Shown: positions 60,493 to 64,000 of the stretch, piece by piece
Layout: every line of letters starts with the position of its first letter
Position numbering within the stretch: position 1 is the stretch's first letter
Assembly (NCBI GenBank): GCA_017983795.1
Contig: JAGOAS010000004.1
Span: forward strand, 1-64,000
Length of the DNA stretch: 64,000 nt
Direction of reading: 5' to 3'
Source of the DNA: Piscinibacter sp.
GTDB taxonomy: Bacteria > Pseudomonadota > Gammaproteobacteria > Burkholderiales > Burkholderiaceae_C
Position numbers and translations under genes: made by a program
Notes under the pieces: generated by a model
Told to the model about the DNA's origin: nothing
Database searches by the model: none
Seen by the model: the letters and a program-made list of their open reading frames with translations, nothing else

Positions 60493-61803
60493 TCATTTTT
60501 CGGCCAGGAAGCGCGCCGCCTCGCTCCTCATGCCGGCCGAGATGCTCTCCCAGGTGTGGGCGGGGAAGTCCTTCGGCAGCCGTCGCTCCAGCCGGGCGAG
60601 TGCGCTGTCGACGCTCGCAACAAGCTCGATCATCGCCGCCCATACCGGTGCCCCGCCGTGCCTGGCCGCCAGTTGCCGCCAGTGGCGCGCCTGGATCGTG
60701 TGGAACAGGTAGTGCGCGTTCTTCGAGCGCACGGCCATCGCCAGCCCCGCCTTGCGCGGCCGGAACTGATTGGCGCCATCGCCGTAGTAGGGCCATATCG
60801 ACAGCACGTCGTAGAGCGGCGTCACGCGATAGGTATCGCCCCGATCGATGTGGATGGAGAAGTTCTTGGCGTGCCCGTCTGTGGCGGCCAGCAGCACGAA
60901 GGCGAGCTGCGTGAGCAGGAAGAGGGTCGTATCCGCCCGGTCGGCACTGCCTTGCAGCAGCTGCAGGCACTTCTGCATGCCGGGGCCGCCGCCTTGTTCG
61001 TACTTCCGGTCCGGCCCGACGCCGAGCGCCTGACAGAAGTCTTCCTGGGGCAATCGTGCGATCCACGTGCCCTTGTCCATCCACTCGCGGTCGAAGCGTT
61101 CGACGATCAGCACGGTCTGGTCGCCGAAGGTCTCCATCGACGTGGAGGCGACGGGCAGCCCGAGCTCCGCGACGATCTGCGCGCACAGCCACTCGTTCTG
61201 GACCGAGTCCGACGCATCGACCCGCCTGGAGCCGCCGATGAGGCCCAGCGGCAGCTTGATGATGTGCGTGGTGGGCGTGGCCCCATGCGGCCGGCACCAC
61301 TTGCCCTTCCACCGGGTGAGCGCGGTCTTCTCCTGGGCACCGGCGATGGAGATGCGGAACGGGTCGTCGTCGTGGATCGAGCCGGGCTCGGTGTCCGACG
61401 GCACGGCCTGCAGCAGCTCGACGATCTGCTCCTCGCTCAGCGGATCGCAGTCGATGCGATTCCAACCCTTCGGGCTGACGCCCTCGGGCAGCAGTTGCAC
61501 GGCGCCGACGCAGTCGCGGCCGATGGCCTCCAGCAGCTCGAAGATCTCGCTCGAGCGCAGGCCGAAGCGCCGGCGCAGCCGCGAGCGGATCCTGTCGTTG
61601 TCCGGCAGGAGATTGTCGAAGTAGTTGCGGACTTCCTGGCCCTTGAGCTCCAGCGACCCGCTGATGGGCAAGGAGAGCGAAAGCGAGCGCCGACGCGGCG
61701 ACTCCAGCCAGGAGGCCTCATAGCGGAAGGCGTGTGAGTTTCGATCGACGAGCCAGGTGCCGACCAGCTCGCCGTTCATCCAGGCCTTGAGCGACTGGCT
61801 CAC
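60493..61803 (-). CDS. hipA: HipA-family toxin kinase
   Basis: 436-residue serine/threonine kinase of a type II toxin-antitoxin pair. In E. coli HipA phosphorylates glutamyl-tRNA synthetase and induces persistence. The HipA N-terminal domain (MNGELVGTWLVDRNSHAFRY), the ISIAGAQEKTAL glycine-rich segment, and the catalytic/metal motif AATDGHAKNFSIH are intact. The GTG at 61803 overlaps the hipB stop (GTGA), so translation is coupled; GTG 61806 is one codon earlier. The target here is unknown. Confidence 0.93.
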   Translation of the reverse strand: MSQSLKAWMNGELVGTWLVDRNSHAFRYEASWLESPRRRSLSLSLPISGSLELKGQEVRNYFDNLLPDNDRIRSRLRRRFGLRSSEIFELLEAIGRDCVGAVQLLPEGVSPKGWNRIDCDPLSEEQIVELLQAVPSDTEPGSIHDDDPFRISIAGAQEKTALTRWKGKWCRPHGATPTTHIIKLPLGLIGGSRRVDASDSVQNEWLCAQIVAELGLPVASTSMETFGDQTVLIVERFDREWMDKGTWIARLPQEDFCQALGVGPDRKYEQGGGPGMQKCLQLLQGSADRADTTLFLLTQLAFVLLAATDGHAKNFSIHIDRGDTYRVTPLYDVLSIWPYYGDGANQFRPRKAGLAMAVRSKNAHYLFHTIQARHWRQLAARHGGAPVWAAMIELVASVDSALARLERRLPKDFPAHTWESISAGMRSEAARFLAEK

Positions 61804-62105
61804 CACGAGCCCTTCCTGGGGCGGGCCGCGAGGGTTCGCCTCGAGGCCTTGGCCTCAGGGGCGCGGGTGGCGGCCGGTGCGGCCGCTGCCTCCTGCAGAG
61901 TCAGCGAGACACCCAGCACCGACAGCAACTTCATCAACTGCTCGAAGTTGACCAGCCCCGGGTTCGCTTCGATCTCCGCGATCCGGGCCTGGCTGACACC
62001 GATGAGTGCGCCGAGCTGGGCCTGCGTCAGGCCATGCCGCTTTCTCAACGCCCGCAGATGCTGGCGGAGTTGATTCGGGAAGCGGACGGGGAAGGCGTCG
62101 GCCAT
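61800..62105 (-). CDS. hipB: HipB-like XRE antitoxin
   Basis: 101-residue helix-turn-helix antitoxin that binds its own operator and neutralises HipA. The HTH spans about residues 14-65 (LRALRKRHGLTQAQLGALIG, SQARIAEIEANPG), with a basic, Ala-rich tail. The start is ATG 62105; an in-frame ATG at 62114 lies inside the -10 box and cannot be used from that promoter. Confidence 0.9.
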   Translation of the reverse strand: MADAFPVRFPNQLRQHLRALRKRHGLTQAQLGALIGVSQARIAEIEANPGLVNFEQLMKLLSVLGVSLTLQEAAAAPAATRAPEAKASRRTLAARPRKGSW

Positions 62106-62112
62106 GGCGCAC

Positions 62113-62142
62113 ATTATAAGTCGTGGCCTGTGCCTGCAACAA
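62113..62142 (-). promoter_or_regulatory. hipBA promoter
   Basis: Minus-strand TTGTTG (-35, 62142-62137), 18-base spacer, perfect TATAAT (-10, 62118-62113). The ATG of hipB is seven bases after the -10 box, so transcription should begin at or next to the start codon and give a leaderless mRNA. Confidence 0.75.
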
Positions 62143-62421
62143 ATAAGCTACAGCAAGTCTGGTGAAGCTATCGGCCAAAGCAAGTGCCTTCACAACATAG
62201 CCTGGAGGTTGTGCGGCGAGGGTGCGGTGCCTGTGCGGCCGCCGAAGCGTCGCTCGACCACCAGCACTTGGCTGCCACGCAGCCGCTCAGAGGACGGTTT
62301 GCGCGGTCGGCAGCTTGCGATGCATCTCCAGTGGTCCGCCCGCCGTCACGTGACGCCCAGAACGGCATCGCCCGGCGCACCTGGTAGGCTTCACCGCAAC
62401 AACACAGCACCGTTGCCGGGG
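62143..62421. other. Intergenic region upstream of the fusion gene
   Basis: Together with the hipBA promoter this makes a gap of about 316 bases between divergent genes. No convincing coding sequence, RNA or repeat was seen; a 67-codon plus-strand frame (62184-62387) has no family features. TAGGCT at about 62384-62389 is a weak -10 candidate for the downstream gene, and GGGGATG gives a modest ribosome-binding site. Confidence 0.4.
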
Positions 62422-64000
62422 ATGAGCGACAACGTCGAGTACTACCGACAGTTCGCTGCCGAGTTCTTTCGCACCACAGTCGCCGTCGACATGACGGCGC
62501 TTCGGCAGCGGTTTCTCGCTGGCATCCCTGCCGGTGCTCGCATCCTTGACGCAGGCTGCGGCTCGGGACGGGACGCCAAGGCGTTCGCCGAACAGGGGTT
62601 CGAGGTCACCGCGTTCGACGCCACGCCCGAGCTTGCCGCCCTAGCCACAGAGCATTGCGGCTTTCCAGTCAGCGTCCGCCGATTCGAGGATGTCGCGGAG
62701 ACTTCCGCCTATGACGGGATCTGGTGTTGCGCGAGCCTGCTCCATGTCCCGGTCTCCGAGATGCACGACGCGCTGTCGCGGCTTTGGGCCGCACTGGCGC
62801 CGGGCGGCACGCTCTACGTGAGCCTCAAGCACGGCCGAGGCGAGCGACTGCACAACGGGCGGCGCTTCACGGACGCCGACGAAGAGACGATCCGGACCTG
62901 GTTCAGGCCTTTCGCCGAAGTACGCGGCGTAGAGCTCTGGCTGACACGAGATCAGCGCCCCGAGCGCGACGAGGTATGGACCAACGCGCTCATCACGAAG
63001 GAACCGTCGAGCGGCCGGCGACTCGTCACCGGCGAGACTGATCACTTCCTGCCACACCTCTCGGCTGCGATCGCAAGCGCCACGGAAGTCGAACTGGCCG
63101 TCGCCTTCATCAAGACTACGGGGTTGCGGCTACTGCTGCCTGACCTGCAGGCTGCCCTCGCACCGGAGTCGAAGCGTCGTGTCCGTGTCCTGACCAGCGA
63201 CTATCTGGACATCACCGACCCTGAAGCACTGCGCCTGCTACTGCTGCTGCGCGACCAGGGTGCCGACGTGCGCGTCTTCGTGACGCAGGGCAGCAGCTTC
63301 CACCTGAAGGCGTACATCTTCGCCGTCACGAACGATGACCAGCTAGTCAAGGGTACGGCCTTCATCGGGTCGAGCAACATCAGCCGCCAGGCCCTGCAAG
63401 AAGGTCTGGAGTGGAACTATCGTGTCGTCTACCCAGGCGACCTCGGCTTCTTGGAGGCGCGCGACCGCTTCGAGGCGCTCTTCGCCCATACCCGGACCGT
63501 CCCGCTGTCGGATGCCTGGATCGAAGCGTACGAGCAGCGTCGGCTACCGCCGCCGCGGGCCGTCGCGCCTGGCAGTCAGGAGCAGGAGGCCCCGCCGGTG
63601 CCCAACGCCATTCAGGTGGCGGCGCTGACGGCGCTTGAGGAGACGCGCGAGGAAGGCTTCCGGCGCGGCCTCGTGGTTTTGGCAACAGGTTTGGGGAAGA
63701 CCTGGCTGGCCGCGTTCGATGCTTCTCGAATTGGCGCACGGCGGGTGCTGTTCGTTGCACACCGGGAAGAGATCCTCGATCAGGCCGCTGCGACGTTCCT
63801 GCGCATCTGGCCGCGGGCGAGAGTCGGGTTCTACACAGGTCGCGCTCGCGACGCCGAGGTCCAGGTACTCTGCGCGTCGGTGCAGACGATCGGGAAGTCC
63901 GAGCATCTGGAGCGCTTCTCGCCGCAGCACTTCGACTATGTCGTGGTCGACGAATTCCACCATGCAGCGGCCACAACGTACCGCCGACTGTTAGCGCACT
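62422..64000 (+). CDS. Methyltransferase-PLD nuclease-SF2 helicase fusion (3' end outside window)
   Basis: A single uninterrupted frame of 526 codons that runs off the window. Residues 1-190 are a class I SAM methyltransferase (ILDAGCGSGRDAKAFAEQGF, APGGTLYVSLKHG) without a DNA-methylase NPPY motif. Residues about 195-385 match a PLD-like nuclease: H294xK296 in SSFHLKAYIF and GSSNISRQALQEGLEWNYRV, lacking the usual Asp of HKD. From about 400 an SF2 helicase begins, with Walker A Lys426 (VVLATGLGKTWLAAF) and DEFH at 510-513 (DYVVVDEFHHA). PLD-SF2 proteins, often with a C-terminal DUF3427, occur in restriction or defence islands; the N-terminal methyltransferase is unusual. The AT-richer codon use and its position after tRNA-Phe and hipBA suggest transfer. 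Confidence 0.86.
   Translation, partial: MSDNVEYYRQFAAEFFRTTVAVDMTALRQRFLAGIPAGARILDAGCGSGRDAKAFAEQGFEVTAFDATPELAALATEHCGFPVSVRRFEDVAETSAYDGIWCCASLLHVPVSEMHDALSRLWAALAPGGTLYVSLKHGRGERLHNGRRFTDADEETIRTWFRPFAEVRGVELWLTRDQRPERDEVWTNALITKEPSSGRRLVTGETDHFLPHLSAAIASATEVELAVAFIKTTGLRLLLPDLQAALAPESKRRVRVLTSDYLDITDPEALRLLLLLRDQGADVRVFVTQGSSFHLKAYIFAVTNDDQLVKGTAFIGSSNISRQALQEGLEWNYRVVYPGDLGFLEARDRFEALFAHTRTVPLSDAWIEAYEQRRLPPPRAVAPGSQEQEAPPVPNAIQVAALTALEETREEGFRRGLVVLATGLGKTWLAAFDASRIGARRVLFVAHREEILDQAAATFLRIWPRARVGFYTGRARDAEVQVLCASVQTIGKSEHLERFSPQHFDYVVVDEFHHAAATTYRRLLAH

Noticed and set aside
62112-62114. Upstream ATG for hipB (MCAMADAF start)
   Set aside because: It lies within the TATAAT -10 box, so it would not be part of the transcript.
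62184-62387. 67-codon plus-strand frame upstream of the fusion gene
   Set aside because: No ribosome-binding site, no family features, and composition unlike a real protein.
62641-63057. 138-codon minus-strand frame inside the fusion gene
   Set aside because: The plus strand is open throughout with methyltransferase and nuclease motifs; the antisense frame has none.

Overview
The window is about 64 kb of very GC-rich bacterial chromosome with dense coding, short gaps and frequent GTG/TTG starts. Several gene orders are typical of Betaproteobacteria: fur divergent from bamE-dapB, hpf-ptsN-hprK, glnE/yhdP/nitrilase, and rsmB-DUF4390-ntrY-ntrX. The best guess is Burkholderiales, in the Rubrivivax/Leptothrix/Ideonella-like group. 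This placement is inferred from gene content, not from a phylogeny.

Layout. 1-5.5 kb: leuS start, exbB/exbD, dapB, bamE, fur, hprK, ptsN and hpf. 5.75-10.7 kb: a signalling operon with a degenerate histidine kinase, a lone receiver, an HD-GYP phosphodiesterase and a large kinase with a LOV-type blue-light domain. 10.9-24.1 kb: corA, peroxidase, ferritin-like protein, GST, heptose adenylyltransferase, EamA transporter, a rhombosortase, glnE, yhdP and a nitrilase-family hydrolase. 24.1-30.6 kb: a minus-strand run with lemA, queC, proA, a carrier, a sugar kinase and a UbiH-like hydroxylase. 30.7-36.8 kb: a five-gene operon of SPFH protein, DUF4178, DUF350, membrane aminopropyltransferase and exported amine oxidase, with speD about 4 kb further on. 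40.9-44.1 kb: tktA and gapA. 44.2-48.1 kb: a propeptide-like lipoprotein followed by two tandem subtilisin-family proteases that end in GlyGly-CTERM-like sorting tails. The likely processing enzyme is the rhombosortase at 15.7-16.3 kb. 48.1-60.3 kb: SPOR protein, birA, SET-domain protein, topB, DUF167, a PhnD-like binding protein, a folE-BLUF pair, rsmB, DUF4390 and an NtrY/NtrX pair. 60.4 kb: tRNA-Phe(GAA).

After the tRNA the content changes to accessory genes: hipBA, with a near-consensus promoter that predicts a leaderless mRNA, and then one open reading frame running off the end of the window. That frame fuses a SAM methyltransferase, a PLD-type nuclease and an SF2 helicase. It looks like the start of a defence or mobile island and is the least ordinary gene here.

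Three themes recur: blue-light sensing (LOV kinase and BLUF protein), rhombosortase-dependent surface sorting of proteases, and a membrane-linked polyamine module. No CRISPR array, rRNA operon, insertion sequence or replication origin was seen.
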